Origin: Brevundimonas sp. A19_0
Lineage (GTDB): Bacteria > Pseudomonadota > Alphaproteobacteria > Caulobacterales > Caulobacteraceae
Reading direction: 5' to 3'
Length of the DNA: 64,000 nt
Assembly: GCF_017744255.1 (NCBI RefSeq)
Contig: NZ_JAGHQP010000003.1
Location: 224,161-288,160, forward strand
The notes under the pieces were generated by a model. The model made no database searches. It was not told the origin of the DNA and saw only the letters and a list, made by a program, of their open reading frames with translations. Below, in pieces: positions 46,967-55,831 of the stretch (positions are counted from its first letter, which is position 1; each line of letters starts with the position of its first letter). The translations under genes were made by a program, and so were the position numbers.

Positions 46967-47006
46967 GGTAGCCTGTCCGGTTAGGCTCTGCAGAAAGGGG
47001 TGACAA

Positions 47007-47807
47007 GTGACGGCAACACTGACGATCGGGTCGCCAGACCCCACCACAACCCGACCCACGAACGCCCGCATGCCCGTCTCGCGGGCAGGGCGGCGGCGGA
47101 TCCAGCCTGTCCGGGCGATCCGGGCCCTTCGGCGGCTGCTGGCCGACAAGGAGGACACCGCCCAGGTCTTCGAGATCATGAATGCGCTGGCCGGGGACTC
47201 TGCGCGCCGGGGCTATCTGAAGATGCTGCGCACGCCCGAGGGCGGGGATCAGGCCTTCCGCATGACCGAGCTGGCCGACCGGCTTCAGGACAAGACCTGG
47301 CTGCGCGCCCTGCCCGCCGACTCGGTCGGGGCGGCCTATCTGGCGCTGATCGAGGAGCGGGATTTCTCGGCCTATGGGCTTGCCGAAGAGAGTCGGAAGG
47401 TGGCCGACACCGAGATTGACGCCGCCCATCCCTATGCCTGGTACGCGCGTCGCCTGCGGGATGTGCATGACATCTGGCACGTGCTGACCGGCTATCAGAC
47501 GGACGCCCTGGGCGAAGCCTGCGTCGTCGCCTTTTCGTATCCCCAGACCCGCAGCACGGGCTTTGGCCTGATCGCGGCGGGCGTGGCGCTGGAGTTCATG
47601 CGCGCCCGTACCGGCCACCCGTGCGCGCGGGCGATCCTGCAGGCTTGGCAGAGGGGCAGGCGTGCTGCCTGGCTGCCCGGCCTCGACTATGAGGCGCTGC
47701 TGGCCGAACCGCTCGACAAGGCCCGGGCGCGGCTCGGCCTCTCGGGACCGACGCTGTACGATCAGGTGCCGGTCGACGCCCGCAACGCCTATCGGGACGT
47801 GGCGTAA
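47007..47807 (+). CDS. Coq4-family protein
   Basis: A 266-residue helical protein of the Coq4 family. The metal-binding motif HD-x-x-H is present as H154-D155 and H158 (RDVHDIWHVLTGY), followed by LGEACVVAFSYPQTRSTG. Yeast Coq4 organises the ubiquinone synthesis complex and has recently been linked to oxidative decarboxylation of the ring; bacterial homologues are less studied. The start is GTG 47007 with AAAGGGG. The divergent TetR gene probably controls it. Confidence 0.82.
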   Translation: MTATLTIGSPDPTTTRPTNARMPVSRAGRRRIQPVRAIRALRRLLADKEDTAQVFEIMNALAGDSARRGYLKMLRTPEGGDQAFRMTELADRLQDKTWLRALPADSVGAAYLALIEERDFSAYGLAEESRKVADTEIDAAHPYAWYARRLRDVHDIWHVLTGYQTDALGEACVVAFSYPQTRSTGFGLIAAGVALEFMRARTGHPCARAILQAWQRGRRAAWLPGLDYEALLAEPLDKARARLGLSGPTLYDQVPVDARNAYRDVA

Positions 47808-47958
47808 CAGGGCGGGCGGTGCTCGCCGTAGCGGAAGCGGTTCGCCCGCAATCGCGGGCGCAGCCCTTTTCCTGATCGCGCTGCCACGGGTTAAAGAGGA
47901 CCACCAAGCGGGCGTGCCTGAATCGGGCATCACTCGCACCTGCCTCCAAGGACCTCCG

Positions 47959-49401
47959 ATGACTGACACACTGCAGCTGCGCCACTGGATCAACGGTGAA
48001 CGGGCGGGCGCCGATCTGTCCGCCGAAAGCCTGAACCCGTCGGACACGCGCGATGTGGTGGCTCGCATGCCGGTGGGCGGCGCAGCCGAGGTGGACCAGG
48101 CGGTGTCGGCCGCGAAGGCCGCCTTTGACGGGTGGGCGGAGGCGTCTCCCGAAGTGCGCTCGGACGTGCTGGACCGGGCAGGTTCGCTCGTCATGGAGCG
48201 GCGAGAGCTCATCGGCCGACTGCTGTCGCGGGAAGAGGGCAAGACCCTCGCCGAGGGGATAGGCGAGACCGCGCGCGCCGCCCGGGTCCTGAAGTATTTT
48301 GCCGGCGAGGCGCTTCGCCTGCATGGGCAGAACCTGGCCTCGATCCGACCGGGCGTGGAGGTCCAGACCTATCGCCAGCCCATCGGCGTGTTCGGACTGA
48401 TCACCCCCTGGAATTTCCCGATTGCCATCCCGGCGTGGAAGATCGCGCCGGCCATCGCCTTCGGCAATACGGTCGTGATCAAGCCGGCCAGCCTGACGCC
48501 TGCCACCGCCGAGGCGCTGATCGCCATCCTGCATGAAGCGGGTCTGCCGGACGGGGTGGTCAATATGGTCATCGGCGACGGCGATGTCGGGCGCGCCATC
48601 GTCGCGCATGACGATGTAGCCGGCATCAGCTTCACCGGTTCCCAGAAGGTCGGCGCGGGCGTGGCGGAAGGCGCGATGAAACGTCAGGCGCGCGTGCAGC
48701 TCGAGATGGGCGGGAAAAATCCGCTGATCGTGCTCGACGACGCAGACCTCGATCGTGCGGTCCAGATCGCTCTCGATGGCTCCTTCTTCTCGACCGGCCA
48801 GAGATGCACGGCCTCCAGCCGCCTGATTGTCCAGGACGGCATCCATGACCGCTTCGTCGCGGCCCTCGTCGAACGGCTCAAGGGGCTGAAGGTGGGCGAT
48901 GCGCTGGATCCCTCCACCAACATCGGCCCCGCCGTCAGCGAGGATCAGCGCGAGGTCAGCTACTGCTATATGGCCGTCGCGAGCGATGAGGGGGGGCGCA
49001 TCGTCGCCGGCGGGGACCGGCTCCAGCTGGACAGGCCGGGCTGGTATGTCCGGCCGACCCTGATCACCGAGACGGCGCCCGCCATGCGGATCAACAACGA
49101 GGAGGTCTTCGGACCCGTTGCTTCAACGATCCGGGTGGCCTCCTATGAAGAGGCGCTGGACGTGGCGAACGGCGTCGAGTTCGGCCTGTCTGCGGGCATT
49201 GTGACGGCCAGCCTCAACTACGCGCGCGATTTCCAGCGTCGGGCGAAGGCCGGCATGACGATGGTCAATCTGCCCACCGCCGGGGTCGACTACCACGTGC
49301 CCTTCGGCGGCTCGAAGAAGTCATCCTACGGGGCCCGCGAGCAGGGCTTCGGCGCCGCGGACTTCTACACCCAGATCAAGACCAGCTACTCGGCGGGTTG
49401 A
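47959..49401 (+). CDS. Aldehyde dehydrogenase (2,5-dioxovalerate DH-like)
   Basis: A 480-residue NAD(P)-dependent ALDH. The active site is complete: N152 (ITPWNFP), E249 (LEMGGK) and C283 (GQRCTAS). The pattern, including the SRLIVQDGIHDRF and TMVNLPTAGVDYHVPFGGSKKSSYGAREQG ends, resembles alpha-ketoglutarate-semialdehyde dehydrogenases from sugar-acid pathways. The exact substrate is uncertain, as no matching sugar-acid genes are adjacent. The start at 47959 avoids overlap with the Coq4-like gene. The gcd-like fragment begins about 20 bp after the stop, on the other strand. Confidence 0.85.
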   Translation: MTDTLQLRHWINGERAGADLSAESLNPSDTRDVVARMPVGGAAEVDQAVSAAKAAFDGWAEASPEVRSDVLDRAGSLVMERRELIGRLLSREEGKTLAEGIGETARAARVLKYFAGEALRLHGQNLASIRPGVEVQTYRQPIGVFGLITPWNFPIAIPAWKIAPAIAFGNTVVIKPASLTPATAEALIAILHEAGLPDGVVNMVIGDGDVGRAIVAHDDVAGISFTGSQKVGAGVAEGAMKRQARVQLEMGGKNPLIVLDDADLDRAVQIALDGSFFSTGQRCTASSRLIVQDGIHDRFVAALVERLKGLKVGDALDPSTNIGPAVSEDQREVSYCYMAVASDEGGRIVAGGDRLQLDRPGWYVRPTLITETAPAMRINNEEVFGPVASTIRVASYEEALDVANGVEFGLSAGIVTASLNYARDFQRRAKAGMTMVNLPTAGVDYHVPFGGSKKSSYGAREQGFGAADFYTQIKTSYSAG

Positions 49402-49419
49402 GGTGATGGCACCCGGGTG

Positions 49420-49776
49420 TCGCCGCTCGCGCCGCTCCGGAAGCGCCCAGGCGATCACCTGGTCTCCCCGGGGCGTTTCCATGAAATGGTGGCCGCCGGT
49501 CATGAGCACCAGAAACTGTCGGCCGTCTTCCTCGTAGACGATGGGCGCAGCCTGCCCGCCGGCCGGCAGAACATCCGTCCACACGGTTTCGCCTGTTTCG
49601 ATGTCGATCGCCCGGATCAGATTGTCCGTCGCCGCGGCAATGAAGATCAGGCCGCCCGCCGTGACCACGGACCCGCCGTTGTTGGGCGTGCCGATATCAA
49701 TGGGCAGCATCGAGGGAATGCCGAACGGACCGTTCTTGCGCACCTGGCCGAGGGGGCGATCCCACAAGGTCCGACC
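49420..49776 (-). pseudogene. 3'-terminal fragment of a PQQ dehydrogenase gene (copy of gcd end)
   Basis: About 357 bp match 57823-58179, the end of gcd, without gaps and with only about eight or nine differences (roughly 98% identity). The matching part encodes the last 118 or so residues, from RPLGQVRKNGPFGIP to WALPERRER. The stop codon is mutated (TGA to CGA), so the frame reads on, and there is no N-terminal part or start. It is a non-functional remnant of a recent duplication. Immediately upstream on the minus strand it is joined to a copy of the region upstream of gcd's neighbour. Confidence 0.85.
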
Positions 49777-49778
49777 CG

Positions 49779-49884
49779 TCCGGGTGACGACATCGGTCGG
49801 ACCTCGCCCTTGTGCCGGGACGCTGGCCAGTTCCATGTCCCGGCAGGTTCAGAGAGTAAACCCGGCATGCCCCCGGGGGGTGCC
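49779..49884 (-). repeat. Diverged copy of the 60664-60769 upstream element
   Basis: This stretch aligns without gaps to 60664-60769, which spans the start codon and leader of the small membrane-protein gene at 60403-60678. Of 94 bases compared, about 14 differ (85% identity). It preserves ATG-TCG-TCA-CCC (the MSSP start of the other copy) and a block around GGAACTG-N3-CGTCCC. The reading frame then falls straight into the gcd fragment out of frame, showing that about 2.5 kb is missing relative to the intact locus. Confidence 0.75.
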
Positions 49885-50225
49885 ACCCTCTTGATGTTCA
49901 AGGCCGGGAGCGATGTCGGCGCTGTCAGTCCAACGACAACTCGTCTCCACTACTCGTCCAGAGCCTCGGCGCGCTCAAGGTGCGTCTCCAGGTTGGGAAC
50001 AACATGGGTGGCATGGGCGGCGAGCGCCGGGGCATCCGCATTGTCGCTGATTGCTGTCCTGCCCCAACACATTGCCGGGCAAGCGGGTTCCGTGGGGCCC
50101 TTCTGCCAAGGCTGTGCTCATCAGCTGACGTTCGGGACCGGCTGCCCCGGGCAGGAGATAGCAACGTTTCAGACCAGCGAGCGTTGACCTGATGGCCCGC
50201 TCCAGGGAGTCGAGGTCGCGAACCG
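49885..50225. other. Decayed intergenic stretch without an intact gene
   Basis: I find no complete gene here. On the minus strand 49950-50051 reads as a protein-like C-terminus (LAAHATHVVPNLETHLERAE, then ALDE and a stop), but it has no start and the frame breaks upstream. This may be the tail of a lost small gene divergent from the truncated Crp/Fnr-like frame. Together with the gcd fragment it marks a roughly 1-kb zone of gene decay. Confidence 0.4.
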
Positions 50226-50393
50226 ATGGTCGATATTCTGATCGAGAAACTGGAACGCCGCGACCGGCTGTCGGACGCCGAAACAGATGTGCTGCGGGCC
50301 CTGCCACCCGAGCGGCGCCGCGTCGAGGCCGGATTCCGGACTCAGCGATCCGGCCGTCGCCTGGACAGTTCAGAGTCCTGTCTACGATCCTAG
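50226..50393 (+). pseudogene. Truncated Crp/Fnr-like regulator (N-terminus only)
   Basis: A 55-codon frame. Its start (MVDILIEKLERRDRLSDAET, then VLRALPPERRRVEAG) resembles the N-terminal helix of Crp/Fnr-family regulators common in Caulobacterales, and SESCL near the end resembles the ESCLLL strand of the cyclic-nucleotide-like domain. A stop comes straight after; the sensor barrel and HTH are absent. I read it as a remnant. An independent small protein is the alternative. Confidence 0.45.
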
Positions 50394-50404
50394 GGAGAGA
50401 CGAA

Positions 50405-50587
50405 ATGGACACCACTTTCCTGTGGGCCTTTGCCATTATCGGCGGCCCGATCCTGCTGCTGATCGCGGCGGCGTGGGCGCGCACTCGCGCGGGACGGCGC
50501 AATGACCGGGTCGACCCGCGCACCCCGGCGGATGACCCGTCCAAGGGAATGCCCGGCCACGATGAGCCGCCTCCGCCGCAGTCCTGA
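50405..50587 (+). CDS. Small single-pass membrane protein, 60 residues
   Basis: One hydrophobic helix (FLWAFAIIGGPILLLIAAAWA, residues 5-25) is followed by a basic, then Pro/Asp-rich cytoplasmic tail (RTRAGRRND ... HDEPPPPQS). The ATG has GGGAGAG nine bases upstream. The function is unknown. It precedes the cation exchanger gene by 18 bp and could be its partner. The layout is reminiscent of small respiratory or stress-induced membrane peptides. Confidence 0.65.
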   Translation: MDTTFLWAFAIIGGPILLLIAAAWARTRAGRRNDRVDPRTPADDPSKGMPGHDEPPPPQS

Positions 50588-50605
50588 GGCGTTCGCGATC
50601 ATCCT

Positions 50606-51643
50606 GTGCTGAAGGACCTGCCCCTCCTCGTTTCCCTCGGACTGTTCGCCGTCGCCGCGGTCGCCGTTTGGATGGCCGGAGGGCGCCTGGCCCGGGACAT
50701 CTCTGATCTCGCGGACCGCATGGGCATGAGCCAAGGGTTCGCGGGCATGCTCATTCTGGGCGGGATCACCTCCTTGCCCGAAATTGCCACGGCCGGCAGC
50801 GCTGCCCTTACCGGCTCCCCGCATCTGGCCATTACGAACCTGCTCGGCACGGGGTCCGTCAATATCCTGTTGCTGGTGGTCGCCGACCTGATGATTGCCG
50901 GGACAGCGCTGGCGGCGCTGGTCCGTTCATCATCGGTCCTGCTGCAGGGGTTGCTCGGCATGGTGCTGATGACGGCTGCAGCCGCTCTGGCGCTGATCGG
51001 CGATGTCGAGATGGCGTCGACCGGCCTGGGCTGGGGGACGACCGGCCTGTTCGTCGCCTGTGCCGGGGCAATCTTTCTCGCCTCGCGCTATGAGAAGCAT
51101 CCCGGCTGGACGGCCACCGGAAAGCGGGGCCAGTCCGAACGGGCGGCCGGTCCGGATGAGAGCCACGCCTCGACCCTCATGCTGACGCTGCGCGTGGCGG
51201 GGGCGGGGGCGGTCATACTGGTCGCGGGGTTCGCCCTGTCCCAGACGGCTGACGGGATCGCCGCAGATACAGGCATCGGCACCGGTCTGGTCGGCATTAC
51301 CCTGCTGGCGCTGGCCACCTCCCTGCCGGAACTGAGCTCGATCCGCACGGCCCTGACCATCAAGCGGTACGATCTGGCGGTCGGCGATGTCCTGGGCACC
51401 AACCTGTTCAACATCGCTGTGCTGTTCGTCGTGGACGTGGCCTACCGCGACGGGCCCGCGATGGCAGAGCCCGAAACATTCTCGGGCGTTGCGGCTCTGC
51501 TGGCTGTGATCATGATCGGCCTCTACCTCGCCGGACAGATGGCCCGTCGCGTGCAGACTTTCCTTCGCCTCGGCCTGTCGTCCTGGGCAATTCTGGCCAG
51601 CTATGCCGGGGGCCTGACCCTGCTGTGGTACATTCGGCCCTGA
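50606..51643 (+). CDS. CaCA-superfamily sodium/calcium exchanger-like protein
   Basis: A 345-residue, about 10-helix membrane protein. The two inverted alpha-repeats are clear: GGITSLPEIATAGSAALTGS with NLLGTGSVNILLL (52-88), and ALATSLPELSSIRTALT with GDVLGTNLFNIAVLF (near 232-270). The E residues in TSLPE bind the cation. A polar central loop links the halves. It should exchange Ca2+ or a similar cation for Na+ or H+. The start is GTG 50606. It converges on the oxidase cluster, with the stop directly abutting the small membrane gene on the other strand. Confidence 0.88.
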   Translation: MLKDLPLLVSLGLFAVAAVAVWMAGGRLARDISDLADRMGMSQGFAGMLILGGITSLPEIATAGSAALTGSPHLAITNLLGTGSVNILLLVVADLMIAGTALAALVRSSSVLLQGLLGMVLMTAAAALALIGDVEMASTGLGWGTTGLFVACAGAIFLASRYEKHPGWTATGKRGQSERAAGPDESHASTLMLTLRVAGAGAVILVAGFALSQTADGIAADTGIGTGLVGITLLALATSLPELSSIRTALTIKRYDLAVGDVLGTNLFNIAVLFVVDVAYRDGPAMAEPETFSGVAALLAVIMIGLYLAGQMARRVQTFLRLGLSSWAILASYAGGLTLLWYIRP

Positions 51644-51946
51644 TCAGACGAACAGGGCGGGGAAGGACTGCCAGACGACAGCCACCCCCGCGAGAATGGC
51701 GCCGGAAATGCCGACGTCCGCCACCCAGAGCTGAGCGCCGTCCAGCCGCTGCCGGTCCCTTACGCTCCAGACAAGCAGCCCGCCGAGGGCCGCGATGCAT
51801 ACAAATGAAGCCAGCAGGACGCTTGCGCGCGAGGCCAGACCCTGCGACGCATCCTGCAGCACGAAGATGCTGCCAATCCCGTAGATGAGTCCGAAGTGCA
51901 GGCCCCACACCAGCCACGGCCCCAGCAAGCGAATCCAGGGCGCCAT
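51644..51946 (-). CDS. Small three-helix membrane protein of the oxidase operon
   Basis: A 100-residue protein with three or four hydrophobic helices (LVWGLHFGLIYGIGSIFV, SVLLASFVCIAALGGLLVW, VGISGAILAGVAVVWQSF). It starts 3 bp after the stop of the oxidase subunit I/III gene and ends the operon. By position and size it may be a small oxidase subunit or assembly helper, but I do not recognise the family. Confidence 0.65.
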   Translation of the reverse strand: MAPWIRLLGPWLVWGLHFGLIYGIGSIFVLQDASQGLASRASVLLASFVCIAALGGLLVWSVRDRQRLDGAQLWVADVGISGAILAGVAVVWQSFPALFV

Positions 51947-51949
51947 CAA

Positions 51950-54478
51950 TCAGCCCCCCGGAAAGATGCGGGTCAGGGCGGCAGCAATCAGACCCTGCCC
52001 AGCGACATAGGCGAGGAACAGGCTGATGAGATCGACCGTGCTGCCCCGATTTGCACCGACAAGTCCGCAAAGGGTTCGTGCGGCGAGATAGCCCGCCATC
52101 ATTATCCCGGTCGCCAACATGACGCCTTGCCAGGACAGCAGGGCAAATATGATCGCTCCCTGACTTGAAGCGTGCGGCCGCAGTCCCTCGATCCACCAAC
52201 TCCCGAAATCAGCAGTCCAACCGGCCAGGGCGATCAGGGCGGCAAGACCAATGGCCAGAAGAGCCATCCCTGGGCCGGCCCGGCCTGTTCGTCGCAGCAG
52301 GGGCGGTGCGGCGAGCGCCAGGCCAAGGGTCGCGGCATATGCACCCTCGATCCCCGCCAGCCATGGCAGGCCCGGAGGGGCCGTCCAGCCCTCACCCGAC
52401 CCGCTCCACAGGAAGACGTAGCTGAAGACCGCCATGAGGAACACCATGCCGGCCACGGTCAGCAACACCGTCATGGCCCACCAGCCGTGGCCCATCGGGC
52501 CCGTGACATAGGTCGGGACCTTGATGCCGGCGCCGATGTCGACAGACGGAATCTCCGGGTGCCAATCCGTTTCCCACAGCCACCTGAGAACGCAGATCAC
52601 GGCCAGGACGCCGCTGATGACTCCCGTCCAGTAGGCCTGCACGGTGAGCAGCAGGAAAAAGCCCGCCGTGAACACGGCCGCGAACAGCGGCCAGGGGGAC
52701 GGGCCGGGCATGGTCTGGATATATTGGGGGCGTGCCTCCACCGGACTGGTGATCAGGGTTTCCCGCCGGCCGGTCGCGGTGTTGGGCAGGAAATAGCGAC
52801 CGGCGTCGACGTTGCGGGCGAAGTCCGGATCGTCCCACAGGGGATAGCGGCTGCGAACGAGCGGGATACTGCGAGTCGAATAGAGGTCGGTCGGCAGCCA
52901 TTCGAGCGTGCCGGCCTCAAAGACATTTCCGGCGTCGTCATCGACTGTGAAGCGAAAGCTGCGGATCAGGTCGATGATGAACACCAGAACGCCCAAGGCG
53001 ATCAGGAAGGCGCCCACGGTCGAGATCATGTTCGGCAGCTCCCAGCCCCGGCCCGGCAGATAGGTGTAGACCCGCCGCGGCATCCCCATCAGGCCGGTCA
53101 GGTGCATGGGCAGGAAGGCGACGTGCATGCCGGTGAACATCAGCCAGAAGACCCCGCGCCCGAGCCGTTCGGACAGGCGGCGTCGGCTCATCATCGGGAT
53201 CCAGTAGTAGAAGGCGGCGAACAGCGGAAAGACCATCCCGCCGATCAGCACATAGTGAAGATGGGCCACGATGAAGTAGCTGTCGTGCGCCTGCCAGTCG
53301 AAGGGCACCATGGCCACCATCACCCCGGTCAGGCCGCCCATGACAAAGATGATCACACTGCCGACGCAGAACAGGGCGGGCGTACTCCAGCGTATTCGCC
53401 CGGCGGCCAGGGTGGCGATCCAGGCGAAGACCTGTATCCCCGCCGGCACGCTGACGGCCATGCTGGCGGCAGAAAAGAAGCTGACGGACAGGGTCGGCAG
53501 GCCTGTCGTGAACATGTGGTGCGCCCAGACTCCGAAGCTGATGAAGGCCGTCGCCACAAGCGCCAGCACCACGGCGCGATATCCGATCAGGGGGGTCCGG
53601 GCGATGGTCGGGATCATCATGCTCATCAGCCCCGCGGCGGGCAGGAAGATGATGTAGACCTCGGGGTGTCCGAAGAACCAGAACAGGTGCTGCCACAGCA
53701 GGGGGTCTCCCCCCCGGGTGGGGTCGAAGAACGGCCAGTTGAGAGCTCGCTCAAGCTCGAGCAGGAGGGTGCCGAGGATGATGGCGGGAAAGCCGATGAT
53801 GATCATCACGGCAAAGGCCAGCATGGCCCAGGCGAAGATCGGCATGCGGGCCAGTGTCATGCCCGGGGGGCGGGTCTTCAGGACCCCCACGACGATCTCG
53901 ATTGCGCCGGCGATGGCCGAGATCTCGATGAAGCCGATGCCCAGCAGCCAGAAGTCAGCGTTGATGCCGGGAGAGAAGGCCTTGGACGTCAGCGGGGGGT
54001 ACATGAACCAGCCGCCGCTCGGAGCCAGACCGAAAAAGATCGAGCAGAAGAAGGCCAGCCCTCCCACCAGATAGGCCCAGAAGGCATAGGCAGACAGGCG
54101 AGGGAACGGCAGGTCGCGCGCCGCCAGCATCTGCGGCAGCAGCATGACCCCGAGAGCCTCCACGGCGGGCACGGCGAACAGGAACATCATCACCGTACCG
54201 TGCATGGTAAAGACCTGGTTGTAGGTCTCCTGCGGCAGGAAGCCCGACATCGGCAGGGCCAGCTGCGTCCGCATCAGCAGGGCCAGAATGCCGGCCAGAA
54301 TGAAGAACAGGAAGGCCGCGCCGACGTAGTAGAGGCCGATGTAATTGTTGTTCACCACGGTGAACCAGCCAAACCAGCCCTTGGGCTTGGCCCAGACCCG
54401 CTTCAGCTCTTCCAGCTCGCCCTGCGGCCGGTCGCCCTTCGTGGGAAAGCGTTGGGACAGATCGATTTCGCCGCTCAT
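51950..54478 (-). CDS. ctaD: Cytochrome c oxidase subunit I fused to subunit III (caa3 type)
   Basis: An 842-residue fusion. Residues about 30-560 are subunit I with all metal ligands: H93 (TMHGTV) and H408 for low-spin heme a, H406 for heme a3, and H271, H320 and H321 for CuB. Y275 (GHPEVY) can form the His-Tyr crosslink, and E273 marks an A1-type proton path. Residues about 610-842 are extra helices corresponding to subunit III. It reduces O2 to water and pumps protons. It overlaps the subunit II gene by four bases. Confidence 0.93.
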   Translation of the reverse strand: MSGEIDLSQRFPTKGDRPQGELEELKRVWAKPKGWFGWFTVVNNNYIGLYYVGAAFLFFILAGILALLMRTQLALPMSGFLPQETYNQVFTMHGTVMMFLFAVPAVEALGVMLLPQMLAARDLPFPRLSAYAFWAYLVGGLAFFCSIFFGLAPSGGWFMYPPLTSKAFSPGINADFWLLGIGFIEISAIAGAIEIVVGVLKTRPPGMTLARMPIFAWAMLAFAVMIIIGFPAIILGTLLLELERALNWPFFDPTRGGDPLLWQHLFWFFGHPEVYIIFLPAAGLMSMMIPTIARTPLIGYRAVVLALVATAFISFGVWAHHMFTTGLPTLSVSFFSAASMAVSVPAGIQVFAWIATLAAGRIRWSTPALFCVGSVIIFVMGGLTGVMVAMVPFDWQAHDSYFIVAHLHYVLIGGMVFPLFAAFYYWIPMMSRRRLSERLGRGVFWLMFTGMHVAFLPMHLTGLMGMPRRVYTYLPGRGWELPNMISTVGAFLIALGVLVFIIDLIRSFRFTVDDDAGNVFEAGTLEWLPTDLYSTRSIPLVRSRYPLWDDPDFARNVDAGRYFLPNTATGRRETLITSPVEARPQYIQTMPGPSPWPLFAAVFTAGFFLLLTVQAYWTGVISGVLAVICVLRWLWETDWHPEIPSVDIGAGIKVPTYVTGPMGHGWWAMTVLLTVAGMVFLMAVFSYVFLWSGSGEGWTAPPGLPWLAGIEGAYAATLGLALAAPPLLRRTGRAGPGMALLAIGLAALIALAGWTADFGSWWIEGLRPHASSQGAIIFALLSWQGVMLATGIMMAGYLAARTLCGLVGANRGSTVDLISLFLAYVAGQGLIAAALTRIFPGG

Positions 54479-55455
54479 TCCAGACCGTCCAGATAGGCGG
54501 ATACGGCCATCAGTTCCTCACCCGACAGGACGCTGTAGGGGGGCATGCGGTTGCCGGGCTTGATGGTCTGGCTGTCGGCGATCCAGCCCGCCAGCGTGCC
54601 CTGGTTGTTGGGCAGGATGCCGGCGCCGAGACTGCGGCGGCCTCCGACGTGGGTCAGATCCGGTCCGGCGAGGCCGTTGGCCGCCGTGCCCCCGACGGTG
54701 TGGCAGGCCCCGCAGCCACTGCTCTCGAACACCTCGGCTCCGCGAAGGGCCACAGGCGTGACGGGCGCTGTGGCGGGCGCATGCAGACGCTCCATCTCAC
54801 CTTCGAAGTCCTCCGGACGGTGGGCAACGACGACCAGGCCCATCAGGGCGTGCGGGCCCCCGCAGTACTCGGCACATTGCCCTCCGTAGGAGCCGGGCCT
54901 GTCTGCCGTGAGGATCAGCCGATTGATCCGTCCGGGAACCATGTCCAGCTTGCCGGCCAGCTGCGGAACCCAGAAGCTGTGGATCACGTCATTCGACGTG
55001 AGTTCGAACAGGACGGGGCGGCCCACCGGAATGTGGACCTCATTGGCGTCGCGGGCGATCACGCGTCCCTCGCTGTCCAGATAGGTTACGCGCCACCACC
55101 ACATCTCGCCGGTGACCTGGATACGGAGTTCGTCCCCGGTCGGGCGGCTGGACAGGCTGGATGTCAGGGTCAGGCCCCAGACCAGAAGTCCCGACAGAAC
55201 GACAACCGGGAAGGCGAAGCCGGCGCCCCAGATCAGCCATCGACCGCCCAGCCGCTTCTTCAGCGGCGCATTTCCGAAAAGAGCCCCGGCAAGCGCAAAG
55301 CCCACGACCACCATGACGAGCACGGCCATAAGGAGCAGGGCCCAGGACAGGGTGGTGATGCGCTCCGAGAAAGGGCCGGCCGGATCGAGCACCGGCGGGG
55401 GCCATCCGACGAGCGCGTCAGCGAGGCTGGAGCGTGTAGAGGTAGGCTGCAACAT
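54475..55455 (-). CDS. ctaC: Cytochrome c oxidase subunit II with fused cytochrome c
   Basis: A 326-residue protein. Two membrane helices (33-60, 72-95) precede the CuA cupredoxin domain, with ligands H159, C194, E196, C198, H202 and M205 (QCAEYCGGPHALM). The C-terminal domain is a class I cytochrome c with C248-x2-C251-H252 and probable axial M304. This is the caa3 layout, in which electrons enter through the bound heme c. The start is ATG 55455; the longer frame overlaps the monoheme cytochrome gene. There is no Cys for lipid attachment at the N-terminus. Confidence 0.92.
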   Translation of the reverse strand: MLQPTSTRSSLADALVGWPPPVLDPAGPFSERITTLSWALLLMAVLVMVVVGFALAGALFGNAPLKKRLGGRWLIWGAGFAFPVVVLSGLLVWGLTLTSSLSSRPTGDELRIQVTGEMWWWRVTYLDSEGRVIARDANEVHIPVGRPVLFELTSNDVIHSFWVPQLAGKLDMVPGRINRLILTADRPGSYGGQCAEYCGGPHALMGLVVVAHRPEDFEGEMERLHAPATAPVTPVALRGAEVFESSGCGACHTVGGTAANGLAGPDLTHVGGRRSLGAGILPNNQGTLAGWIADSQTIKPGNRMPPYSVLSGEELMAVSAYLDGLE

Positions 55456-55798
55456 CTCGGGCCTGGCTCTCGGTGAGGGGCATGGGGGGCATGGCGGAGT
55501 CCGGGGACAGGGCCGGGGCATTCCGCACAAAGGCGGTCAGGGTGTCAGGGTCATTACTCAGGCTGCCGGCGATCAGGGGGCGGGCAGCAAAGCCCTCCAG
55601 CGAGGGGCCCGTGCGCCCCATCGGCCATTCTACGCCGGGCACGACGTGGCAGGCCGCACACCCGGTGGCGCGAATGGTCTCCAGCCCGGCTTCGGGCGAT
55701 CCTGCCGGCATAGGGTGTTGTTCGGCAACATCGGTTCCACAGGCCGACAGGCTCGCCAAAACTGCCAGACTGATTGTGCGACCCGCGGCCATGGCCAT
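55418..55798 (-). CDS. Monoheme c-type cytochrome lipoprotein
   Basis: A 126-residue protein with a lipoprotein signal (lipobox SLSAC, C20) and one heme site C47-x2-C50-H51 (GCAACHVV). Axial Met is probably in AMPPMPLTESQ (103-106). It is anchored in the membrane facing the periplasm and likely feeds electrons to the oxidase encoded next; its 3' end overlaps that gene by 38 bp. A strong GGGAGGGGAG site precedes the ATG at 55798. It is divergent from the diheme cytochrome gene. Confidence 0.88.
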   Translation of the reverse strand: MAMAAGRTISLAVLASLSACGTDVAEQHPMPAGSPEAGLETIRATGCAACHVVPGVEWPMGRTGPSLEGFAARPLIAGSLSNDPDTLTAFVRNAPALSPDSAMPPMPLTESQARDVAAYLYTLQPR

Positions 55799-55831
55799 TC
55801 TCCCCTCCCTGTGAGCTTGACCGTTGAGGCG

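Noticed and set aside
52172..54496. A 774-codon plus-strand open frame
   Set aside because: Antisense to oxidase subunit I/III, whose metal ligands are all intact; the frame is Gln/Gly/His-rich without a fold.
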